In this document: positions 19,707 to 26,796 of the stretch, piece after piece
Position numbering within the stretch: the stretch's first letter is position 1
How the letters are laid out: each line of letters opens with the position of its first letter
Source of the DNA: a virus
Length of the DNA: 29,851 bases
Strand: one strand, 5' to 3'
Virus record (IMG/VR): IMGVR_UViG_3300044470_000192
Coordinates: 1 to 29,851 of that record
The notes under the pieces: model-generated
The model's input: only the letters and a program-made list of their open reading frames with translations
What the model was told of the DNA's origin: nothing
Database searches by the model: none
Translations under genes and position numbers: made by a program

Positions 19707-20951
19707 TTACAATCCAAAATCTAAATCTAACTGATGATCATAGGCTCTTTGTGCGGGAGTTGATACCCAGTCATTTCCTGAATACTTATCAGGAGTTTCC
19801 CAGTCAAATTCATCAATATAGTACACTCGGTATTCTACCCCAGCGGAATCATAGAGAGTAGTGTTTTCTCCTTTCCTAGTACTAATAAAATCCCCGAGAG
19901 CATCCTCTAAGTAATCATCCAAATTAAAATCATTTTTTATTAAAAGATAATCATATTGAGTATATTCCCCTTTTACTCGACCCCATTCTGACGTACCTGT
20001 GTGTAATAACTCTACTAAAGCTCTTTTAAAATCAGAGTCGTCATAATCATCTTCCCACTCTCCCTGAAGTATACTACTTGCTCTTATTTGAGCATTATCA
20101 GGGGTAAAATCATCATAATACTCAATATATATACCTTTACCCCGCATAGTATAAAACTTTCTATCATCCGAAGTTTCAAGTTCAGTCATAAACCCTAAGT
20201 CTGCATTACTAAAAGGGTCTACCCCCTGCCCTACTTTCTGTATAGTAAAAGAAGAGCCTACACTTTCATCCAAATCATAGTCATCACCAGCAACAGTATA
20301 ACTATATTGATCAAAATTGACGCTACCCTCTAAAATATCATTTTTATCCACCTCACCATAAATACTCGTTCTAACTGAATAGTACCGTACACTCTCACCA
20401 GCGTCAACATAAGAAAGAGGCTTTACTTGCCCCAGTCTATAGGCTACTAATGTAAGACCATCATGCCTACCAGTGAACACTATGCCTGCACAAAGAAGGG
20501 TAAAATCTTTTATTTCTTTAGTACAACGATGGGCTGCATCAGAGGTGAATTTACTATCATTAACTAATTCTTGATATTCTTGTCTTTGACTAGCAGAAAC
20601 TTTCATTTTATAATAAAAAAATTGATAGTTAACAAAATTTAATTTATTAAAAGGACGTTGTGGGTATTTCTTATTGTGCTCTCTGAATAGGGGGGTCTTT
20701 ATAAACTCACTATAGTCAAAGAAAAAGAAATGACTTAAATTTACCCCAAACTTAACCACATACTTCCCATAATTAGACTCCATATTTGCTGTTAATTGTG
20801 ACTCTAAATCATAGGTAGCATAGAACCCTTTACCATAAGTAGCACCATATCCTGCCTTAAATCCTTTCTTATTTATAGAGTCTATTAGGTTTTCTTCACT
20901 AGTTCTATGAAATACAGTAGCTACATTACCATAGATATCTTCATTAAGCAT
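19707..20951 (-). CDS. PARP-like ADP-ribosyltransferase-domain protein, 414 aa
   Basis: VFHRTSEENL (His15) and YGKGFYATYDLE (Tyr44) with the G-x-x-x-G spacing between them match the H and Y of the H-Y-E class of ADP-ribosyltransferases, including the F-G-K-G-I-Y-like turn. YGKYVVKFGV and FFFFDYSEF continue the fold. I could not place the catalytic Glu with confidence. Residues from about 200 on are acidic and of unknown fold. The start is ATG 20951 behind AGGAAC. Placed after terL, it may be a virion-carried effector that modifies host proteins (inference). Confidence 0.72.
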   Translation of the reverse strand: MLNEDIYGNVATVFHRTSEENLIDSINKKGFKAGYGATYGKGFYATYDLESQLTANMESNYGKYVVKFGVNLSHFFFFDYSEFIKTPLFREHNKKYPQRPFNKLNFVNYQFFYYKMKVSASQRQEYQELVNDSKFTSDAAHRCTKEIKDFTLLCAGIVFTGRHDGLTLVAYRLGQVKPLSYVDAGESVRYYSVRTSIYGEVDKNDILEGSVNFDQYSYTVAGDDYDLDESVGSSFTIQKVGQGVDPFSNADLGFMTELETSDDRKFYTMRGKGIYIEYYDDFTPDNAQIRASSILQGEWEDDYDDSDFKRALVELLHTGTSEWGRVKGEYTQYDYLLIKNDFNLDDYLEDALGDFISTRKGENTTLYDSAGVEYRVYYIDEFDWETPDKYSGNDWVSTPAQRAYDHQLDLDFGL

Positions 20952-20965
20952 GGATGTTCCTATGT

Positions 20966-20973
20966 CTAATTAG
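20966..20973 (-). promoter_or_regulatory. CTAATTAG motif, presumed late promoter element
   Basis: The palindrome CTAATTAG lies 22 nt before the minus-strand ATG at 20951, the same distance as before the plus-strand late genes. Confidence 0.45.
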
Positions 20974-20975
20974 TC

Positions 20976-23060
20976 TTAGATAAAGCCTAATTTTTTGATC
21001 AAATCTTCAGTGTTTTTCTTTATATCATCATTGGTTAGAGTGATTTTGTTATCGTCCCAAACCTGCAATAGAGACTGTCCATCAGTAGCTAAATACTTAT
21101 GGGCTAGATAGACAGCCCCAGCAATGGCATCAGAACAGTCTTTGGCGTTTATACCCAATAGTGAGGTTTCCCACGCATAGTCAGCAGTGGCAGGATTAGG
21201 CGAATCCCCTATAGTATGGTCTATCTTTAGGCTCTTTGTTCGAGGACGTTGGGTGATTCTTAAAGACTTTAGGTTATTCTTGATAAAAACATTCCTTCCC
21301 ATCTTCAAGTTCCCTTGTTCAATCTGTTGCGCTAAAAATAAATAAGGGTCCATAGTTTCATCTACTGATATATGGTCCATTTCAATCTCTGCTCTCTCTA
21401 AGTGTTGTAATGCTGCTTCAGATTGATATGTGTCATATGAACCCATTATGATTGGTATTTGGCCCTTAGTAAATACATCAAAGATAAACTCTTTTATGGC
21501 ATCTAGGTTGATTCTACCACCAAAGGGATGAATAGGTATAACCATGTCTACTACATAAATAATATCATGTTCTAAATCTAATGCCTTATCGGTTTTCTTT
21601 CTCTCTACGTGAGCAAAAGCTATAGCGGACATATCATTCGACAAAGACTGGTCAATATGGAATACTCGTGGAACCCCTGGTTTATAGTAGAAATGGTACC
21701 CAAACCCAGACTTAATAAATAAATCATCTCTAATTTTTTTCCATATCAATTCATGTGGTTCCATTCGAGCATCGATATGTAAGCAAAACTCTACTGATTT
21801 CATTTGTGGTATAAAACAATTATTTATTTTAGTATAGTCATAAAATAATTTATCTAAAGAACCTTGTGGTATTCCAGCTAAATCTTTTAGTGATTTTTGT
21901 AAATCATCATGAAACATCTGATACAATTCTTTAGGAACCATAAGAATGTCAGAAGCCTCATACCCCTCTGAGGAACCTAATATTTGGGGAGGTTTTCCAT
22001 TGCTCCCCTTAAAAATAGGAAATCTATCATCAACATTTTTATAATCACCTGGAACCCAGTCCCAATGGGCACCCTTGATAACAAAATTAGATGGGTCTTT
22101 ATCCGCATCAAACATACAATATTGGTCTATAGGGGATTCCATATCATTAGGACTGCTATCCAATATTGTACGGGCGAAATAATTTAATCCATGTTTGCTA
22201 GTAGGGTCCTTCATTCTTGACCATACTCTTTTTTTAGCATCATTATAAAATCTTAAAATATAATCATCTGTTTTACCGTTTTCTCTAAAGAAATTCAATT
22301 CAGTAAAAGTGCAACATACTATGGTTAATCCTAATAATCTTCCAGGAGTTGATGCTAATTTATAATTAACTCCATTTGAAAATTGTAGAGAAGAAACCCC
22401 ATTTCTTGAGGCTGTTGTCCAATAAAGCTTATTCACAGTTCTTTTTTCTTGATATTCTTTTTGTTTTTTAGCAATATCTTTTTTAGTTCTAACTTGTTCA
22501 AAAAATTCTGAACCTTCAAGAATGTTTATCATAGGATTTAATAATACCTCTGAACTCTTTTTAAGGTTAAAGGAGCAAAATACTTGTGCTAAATCCCCAC
22601 CTATATTTTTCTCCATTAATGCTTTTTTAGCATCATACATTAAAGCTAAATGTATAGTTGTGTATAAATTCCATAAAACAGCCAATACTGATTTTCCAAA
22701 ACCTATAAAAGGAAAAAGAATAGCATTTCTATAATTATCACTAGAAAATTTAATAAAAGAATCATACACCCAGGGGTATAAAGAGGATGCAGTGTACTCC
22801 CCTAAATATTTTGCTGATAAAAACTCTTCGGGGGTTGGGGGTTTTACTCTATATTTTACCCTCCAAGAATTATTTATTAATTCTATTTTCTCACTTTCAT
22901 CTAGTTTATCATTACTAATAATGAATTCTAATGCTTTTTGTATTTTTTCTATGCTAATATCATCATATATTTGAAATAAATCTATTAAATCAACATCTCC
23001 TTCAAGTACATCCAATAAAATAGAATTTAAATTTTCTGATTTATTAATATCTATTTCCAT
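20976..23060 (-). CDS. terL: terminase large subunit
   Basis: 694 residues from the ATG at 23060 (GGGAG 8 nt upstream; the TTG at 23075 would sit in the ribosome site). FIGFGKS (about 118-124) is a Walker A P-loop. LTIVCCTFTE (about 245-254) is the Walker B strand, with Thr before the Glu where most have an acid. FHIDQSLSND (Asp470) starts the RNase H-like nuclease, and SDAIAGAVYLAHKY near 650 supplies its last acid. TerL pumps DNA into the prohead and cuts it. The gene overlaps GIY-YIG gene 4 by TAATG. Confidence 0.9.
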   Translation of the reverse strand: MEIDINKSENLNSILLDVLEGDVDLIDLFQIYDDISIEKIQKALEFIISNDKLDESEKIELINNSWRVKYRVKPPTPEEFLSAKYLGEYTASSLYPWVYDSFIKFSSDNYRNAILFPFIGFGKSVLAVLWNLYTTIHLALMYDAKKALMEKNIGGDLAQVFCSFNLKKSSEVLLNPMINILEGSEFFEQVRTKKDIAKKQKEYQEKRTVNKLYWTTASRNGVSSLQFSNGVNYKLASTPGRLLGLTIVCCTFTELNFFRENGKTDDYILRFYNDAKKRVWSRMKDPTSKHGLNYFARTILDSSPNDMESPIDQYCMFDADKDPSNFVIKGAHWDWVPGDYKNVDDRFPIFKGSNGKPPQILGSSEGYEASDILMVPKELYQMFHDDLQKSLKDLAGIPQGSLDKLFYDYTKINNCFIPQMKSVEFCLHIDARMEPHELIWKKIRDDLFIKSGFGYHFYYKPGVPRVFHIDQSLSNDMSAIAFAHVERKKTDKALDLEHDIIYVVDMVIPIHPFGGRINLDAIKEFIFDVFTKGQIPIIMGSYDTYQSEAALQHLERAEIEMDHISVDETMDPYLFLAQQIEQGNLKMGRNVFIKNNLKSLRITQRPRTKSLKIDHTIGDSPNPATADYAWETSLLGINAKDCSDAIAGAVYLAHKYLATDGQSLLQVWDDNKITLTNDDIKKNTEDLIKKLGFI

Positions 23061-23734
23061 TATACATACTCCCAATGTAATTTATTCCAGGTTTTTCTTT
23101 GACCTAGACAACACTCGGATATATGATTTGAATTTTTATTAAATATTTCTTGGGCTTGGCGAGAGGAATCATATATTTTATTAGTCTCTATACAAATAAT
23201 TTTTTTTTCTTTTCCATTGGTTTTCCCATATAATAAATTATTTTTTCCTCTTATTCTTTCTTTTTGTTCCTCTGTTCTTTTTTTACCTTTTAGTTTAAGT
23301 ATTCTTTTATTTATTGTTTCTTGGGATTGCTTTCTACCTAATGCTGCTATTCTCATTAATATTCTTGTTTCTTTAGAAACAGAATGCCCTTTTTGAGCTA
23401 AACTCATTTTTCTTTTTACTTCCTCGGAAAGTTTTCCATCAGCACCAGGGAATTTAATATTATAGCCCTTTTGGTAATTCATAGTATCATAGTAAAATAC
23501 AAAATAAGTTTCATAAAAATTTAATAATTGCTTTGTCCAATTATCATCAGTAATCTCTATTAGAACTTCTTTATCAAAGTTTCCCCATTCATATTTATTA
23601 ATAGCATTATAAAAATAAGTGTTTTCTTTTTTATACCAAAATTTGTGTTCTCTCCATCTACTTTTAATATTTCTACTTTGGCCTATGTATATTTTTCCAT
23701 TTATTTTATTAGTAAACTTATAAATTCCTATCAT
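23060..23734 (-). CDS. GIY-YIG homing endonuclease 4, directly before terL
   Basis: 224 residues. GIYKFTN and KIYIGQS in the first 20 residues, RWREH, then NFYETYFV and GYNIKFPGADG, are followed by NUMOD3-like repeats (SEEVKRKMSLAQKG, SQETINKRI; about 108-145) and a NUMOD1-like C terminus (KIYDSSRQAQEIF to NKLHWEYV). The stop overlaps the terL ATG and the last codons supply terL's ribosome site, so the insertion has kept terL translation coupled to the endonuclease. A CTAACTAA motif lies 26 nt before its ATG. Confidence 0.92.
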   Translation of the reverse strand: MIGIYKFTNKINGKIYIGQSRNIKSRWREHKFWYKKENTYFYNAINKYEWGNFDKEVLIEITDDNWTKQLLNFYETYFVFYYDTMNYQKGYNIKFPGADGKLSEEVKRKMSLAQKGHSVSKETRILMRIAALGRKQSQETINKRILKLKGKKRTEEQKERIRGKNNLLYGKTNGKEKKIICIETNKIYDSSRQAQEIFNKNSNHISECCLGQRKTWNKLHWEYV

Positions 23735-23752
23735 ACTGGGGTAGTTCCTTTT

Positions 23753-23760
23753 TTAGTTAG
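23753..23760 (-). promoter_or_regulatory. CTAACTAA motif before GIY-YIG gene 4
   Basis: A variant of the CTAATTA motif, 26 nt upstream of the minus-strand ATG at 23734, followed by AAAAGGAA. In the flanks, CATACTGG and CCAGTATG (which includes the start codon) are inverted repeats that could pair around it. Confidence 0.4.
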
Positions 23761-23772
23761 TGCTATAAATGC

Positions 23773-24288
23773 TTATATCCTCCAGTATGTATCTTTATAA
23801 AATACAATATTATCATTACACACTCTTTTTATTAAACTAGATTTGAAATAAGGACTAACATTAGTAGAATGTAATTTATGCGCTTGTTTTCTATAATAAA
23901 TGGTATGTTCGGGTAAAGTAGTAATATTAGTACAATTAAATTCTAAAATCCCATAATCTTTATTAATCTCTGAGCAAAATCCTTTTGTATAGTCTAATAG
24001 ATAGGGAGGAACAGCAAAATAAAATTTATTTGGAGTAGGGTATGAATCATTCTCATGTATTTCTTCTTTCAATGCTTTATGCTTTACTTCTTTATGCTTA
24101 TTTTCATTTAATAAATCTGATTTTGATATCTTTACTTCTATTTCTATAACTTCTCCTGTTTTATCATTAATAGCAATAATATCAGCTATTCCATAAGCAT
24201 ATGAGAGTTCAGTACAAGCTAAGTATCCTTTTTTGAATCTATAGAAACTCATTACAGCACATTTGATAACATTACTATTAACTTCCAT
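23773..24288 (-). CDS. PD-(D/E)XK nuclease-like (MmcB-type) protein, 171 aa
   Basis: ATG 24288 is chosen because TGGAG lies 7 nt upstream; the TTG codons before it are less suitable. YGIADIIAINDKTGEVIEIEVKISKSDLL (about 30-57) carries an Asp after a hydrophobic strand and then E-x-E-V-K, the arrangement of the PD-(D/E)XK nuclease core. PNKFYFAVPPYLL follows as a further core strand. Similar proteins act in DNA repair or recombination. Just upstream of GIY-YIG gene 4 and terL, so part of the same minus-strand unit. Confidence 0.65.
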   Translation of the reverse strand: MEVNSNVIKCAVMSFYRFKKGYLACTELSYAYGIADIIAINDKTGEVIEIEVKISKSDLLNENKHKEVKHKALKEEIHENDSYPTPNKFYFAVPPYLLDYTKGFCSEINKDYGILEFNCTNITTLPEHTIYYRKQAHKLHSTNVSPYFKSSLIKRVCNDNIVFYKDTYWRI

Positions 24289-24304
24289 CAACAAACTCCA
24301 CTAA

Positions 24305-24312
24305 TTATTTAG
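24305..24312 (-). promoter_or_regulatory. CTAAATAA motif before the minus-strand unit
   Basis: CTAAATAA on the minus strand, 24 nt before ATG 24288. On the plus strand the overlapping sequence reads CTAATTAT (24301-24308), so the site is nearly symmetric and might fire both ways. Confidence 0.4.
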
Positions 24313-24344
24313 TTGAAATAGGAAATTTTATATGGATAAGTTTG

Positions 24345-24364
24345 TCCCTTTGTATATAAAGGGA
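24345..24364. other. hairpin in the divergent intergenic region
   Basis: TCCCTTT (24345-24351), loop GTATAT, AAAGGGA (24358-24364) with no T-run, inside the 145-nt gap between the divergent genes at 24288 and 24434. I see no sigma-70 promoter in this gap. The rest of it holds no recognisable feature beyond the CTAATTA-type site. Confidence 0.4.
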
Positions 24365-24433
24365 TGGCTAGTGCCTAACATGGGCTACAAACTTTGTATG
24401 ACCTACTTACAATAAGATCAAATGGAGGATTTT

Positions 24434-25831
24434 ATGAAGATTGAAGAGAGAGAAGTCACTCACCTTTGGTGGATGAATGAGGGTGAAGAAAAACTTCACA
24501 ATGGTTCCAAGCTGGAAGAGGCTTATGACCCTAAAAGACTAAAACCAGGATATGATGGACGTAATGGTCCTGATGTAAAGACTCTTTATGCCAAGAAGGG
24601 TGAAGCTCGTTTTGACAAGCTTGGTGCTGATGGTGGAGATAATCAGGGAGTTTCGAAGCCAAAGAAAGGTGCTGCTGATACTGCTGAACTTAATGTAAAA
24701 GAAAAAAGAATCAGAGAGTTTGAAGATGAGCAAGGCATGGACAATCTTGAAAGTGATGGTGGAATGGACGACGATGTTCCTCCAGAGATGGAAGAGCCCA
24801 TGGATGATGAGTTTGGCGACGAAGAGGGGATGGAAGGTGGAGATGAGGTAGCCGATGAGGTTACTGTAGAGATTCAAGGCCAAAGATTCAAGCTTGTTCC
24901 TGAAGAGCCTGAGGAGGGCATGGGTGACGAGTTTGGAGATGAGGAAATGGGAGACGAAGGATTTAGTGACGAAGGTGGACAGGGACTCAATACAGAAGGT
25001 CCTCCTACTGAAGGAATGGGAATGGAACCCGAAGAGGATGATGTTGAATTCCCTCACAATGAATCCGCACCTAGAGCCCGTAGACGAGTAAAAGAAAGTG
25101 CAAGTTCAAAGAAAGAGGCTGCTGACTATGTTAGAAAACTTTTGAAAATGAAAGCCTTTGCTGAAAGTGAACTTAATGAACTTTTCACTGGTGACTATGT
25201 TGTAACCAAGGGTGAGAATGGTGGACTAGCAGGACTGGACTTTAAGCCTGTAACAGGTGATACAAAGTATGCTGTTGTTGCTCGTGCTGCTTCTGGTGAT
25301 CAATACACTGTTACTGATTCCAAGTCTCCGTATGAGCCTGGATCAGAATCAAAGGGACAGACTGGTGGTGGAAAGGTTAATAAACTAGCTGCTGCTTCGA
25401 AAGAATCCTTCAAGAGATGGCTTCAACAATCATATTTGAATGAAGAAGAAGTTGGAACAGAGGATAGTCAAAATGATCCTGGAAAGGATTCTGATGATTT
25501 TAATAAAGAGGATTTGTTTGGACAGGTAACACCTATATCCCCTTTAGACCCAAAGGATTACCCAGCACAACCAGAAATGGTAGGAATGGGAAACCCTGGA
25601 AAGCAGTCTAAACAGGATGGTAACCCGGTATCAGATACTACTGTAATGACGATGGCTAAAACAGCTCGGGCAGGTGAGAGCACTGCTACCACAAAGGCCC
25701 GTTTAGAAGCAGTTAAGAGGGCTCGCATTGCTCGTAGACAGCAAGAGTCGGCAGCAGTAAAACCTGATGGAAAAGTAGAAATACTGAATGAAGAGCTGGA
25801 TTTTAAGAAATTGCTAAACGGTGAGTATTAA
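24434..25831 (+). CDS. acidic, mostly disordered scaffold-like protein, 465 aa
   Basis: Starts at ATG 24434; the ATG at 24422 overlaps the ribosome site GGAGGA. Residues about 95-205 are a low-complexity acidic run with repeated units such as DDEFGDEEGMEGGDE and GDEFGDEEMGDEG. This is followed by an R-R-x-R basic spot, a helical Lys/Ala segment (about 218-240), and a C-terminal Ala/Arg-rich helix (ARLEAVKRARIARRQQ). Such acidic helical proteins serve as prohead core or scaffold proteins in large phages. The neighbouring terL unit supports a morphogenesis role, but the assignment is inferred. Confidence 0.7.
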   Translation: MKIEEREVTHLWWMNEGEEKLHNGSKLEEAYDPKRLKPGYDGRNGPDVKTLYAKKGEARFDKLGADGGDNQGVSKPKKGAADTAELNVKEKRIREFEDEQGMDNLESDGGMDDDVPPEMEEPMDDEFGDEEGMEGGDEVADEVTVEIQGQRFKLVPEEPEEGMGDEFGDEEMGDEGFSDEGGQGLNTEGPPTEGMGMEPEEDDVEFPHNESAPRARRRVKESASSKKEAADYVRKLLKMKAFAESELNELFTGDYVVTKGENGGLAGLDFKPVTGDTKYAVVARAASGDQYTVTDSKSPYEPGSESKGQTGGGKVNKLAAASKESFKRWLQQSYLNEEEVGTEDSQNDPGKDSDDFNKEDLFGQVTPISPLDPKDYPAQPEMVGMGNPGKQSKQDGNPVSDTTVMTMAKTARAGESTATTKARLEAVKRARIARRQQESAAVKPDGKVEILNEELDFKKLLNGEY

Positions 25832-25860
25832 TAATAGCTAAAAATACAATGTAAAAATTA

Positions 25861-25888
25861 AGGAGTAGGTTAGCCTACTCCTTTTTTA
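25861..25888 (+). terminator. intrinsic terminator
   Basis: AGGAGTAGG (25861-25869), loop TTAG, CCTACTCCT (25874-25882) and a T-run. It separates the scaffold-like gene from the RNA-repair genes. Confidence 0.92.
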
Positions 25889-25894
25889 TTTATC

Positions 25895-25923
25895 TTGACA
25901 ATGTTAAAAATATAAAGTATATT
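25895..25923 (+). promoter_or_regulatory. sigma-70-type promoter giving a leaderless mRNA
   Basis: TTGACA (25895-25900), 17-bp spacer, TATATT (25918-25923). The start point 7 nt later is the A of ATG 25930. There is no ribosome site. Confidence 0.75.
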
Positions 25924-25929
25924 ATTTTT

Positions 25930-26580
25930 ATGGACTTTATGAAATATCCCCGGACCCCACACCTCCCTTTCTCTGAGGGGGGAACTGACGATGATAGACG
26001 ATTAGAAAATATAGATCATTTCCTTGGCATGGAGGTAGTTGTAACCCTTAAGATGGATGGGGAGAATACTTCTATTTATGGTCCTGAGAATGACAATCGT
26101 GTCCATGCTCGATCTATAGATTCTAACAATCATCCATCTCGTAATTGGATAAAGAAAAAGGCTACAGAATTTCAATATGGTCTAGGTGGACAGCGAGTGT
26201 GTGGAGAAAATTTGTATGCCAAACACTCCATTAAATATACAAATTTAGATTCTTATTTCTACGCATTTTCTATCTGGTGGAAAGATTTATGCTTCTCATG
26301 GGAATATCTAAAATGGTGGTGTAAAGAATGGAATATTCCTCATGTCCCTGTGCTATATGAAGGAAAATTCGACTTAAATGTATTGACTAATCTATGCACT
26401 CCTTACTATAATGGTAATGAGATGGAGGGGTTTGTAGTTCGTAACAAAGGTATCTTTGAGTATAAAGATTTTGATAGGAATGTAGCTAAATTTGTTCGTC
26501 ATAATCATGTACAGACTGATGAGCATTGGATGCTAAAGGCCATAGAAAAGAATGAATTAAGGGAGGATATATGCTACTGA
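25930..26580 (+). CDS. RNA ligase, Rnl2-like family
   Basis: 216 residues. Motif I is KMDGEN (Lys41 the expected AMP acceptor), followed by an Arg/Asn-rich segment, SYFYAFSIW (motif III area, 108-116), EGFVVR (motif IV, 166-171) and AKFVR (motif V, 186-190). It lacks room for a large C-terminal domain, so it is near the minimal ligase length. It seals RNA nicks, most likely in cleaved tRNA. The mRNA appears leaderless. The next gene starts inside its last codons (ATATGCTACTGA), and rtcB follows in the same unit. Confidence 0.87.
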   Translation: MDFMKYPRTPHLPFSEGGTDDDRRLENIDHFLGMEVVVTLKMDGENTSIYGPENDNRVHARSIDSNNHPSRNWIKKKATEFQYGLGGQRVCGENLYAKHSIKYTNLDSYFYAFSIWWKDLCFSWEYLKWWCKEWNIPHVPVLYEGKFDLNVLTNLCTPYYNGNEMEGFVVRNKGIFEYKDFDRNVAKFVRHNHVQTDEHWMLKAIEKNELREDICY

Positions 26581-26786
26581 ATGAAAAGAAAGAGTTCATA
26601 TCAAATTTCTTGAATCAAATGAAAGATGTTTTTTTGGAGGAAGCAGAAAAATATCCTGAGGAGTGGGATGGAATAGAATTACGGGAATACATAGCAGGAG
26701 CCTTCGATTTCGAAAGATATACTCTGGACAAAGGAAGAAAAAGAAGATATAATGATGAAAGGATGATAAACAACTTGAAGTATTAA
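26571..26786 (+). CDS. hypothetical protein, 71 aa, between two RNA ligases
   Basis: Starts at ATG 26571 behind GGGAGGAT and overlaps the ligase stop by 10 nt. Small, helical and charged. The N-terminal half is acidic (FLEEAEKYPEEWDGIE) and the C-terminal end basic (DKGRKRRYNDER). Its place between two RNA-sealing enzymes suggests an accessory role in RNA repair (inference only). I do not recognise the family. Confidence 0.75.
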   Translation: MLLNEKKEFISNFLNQMKDVFLEEAEKYPEEWDGIELREYIAGAFDFERYTLDKGRKRRYNDERMINNLKY

Positions 26787-26796
26787 GGAGACTAAA

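Noticed and set aside
24345-24364. Hairpin in the divergent gap considered as a terminator
   Set aside because: No T-run on either side and both flanking genes point away from it.
26383-26412. TTGACT-N18-TATAAT inside the Rnl2-like ligase gene
   Set aside because: A plausible match, but its 18-bp spacer and changed -35 box differ from the uniform set here, and the downstream genes are already covered by the promoter at 25895.
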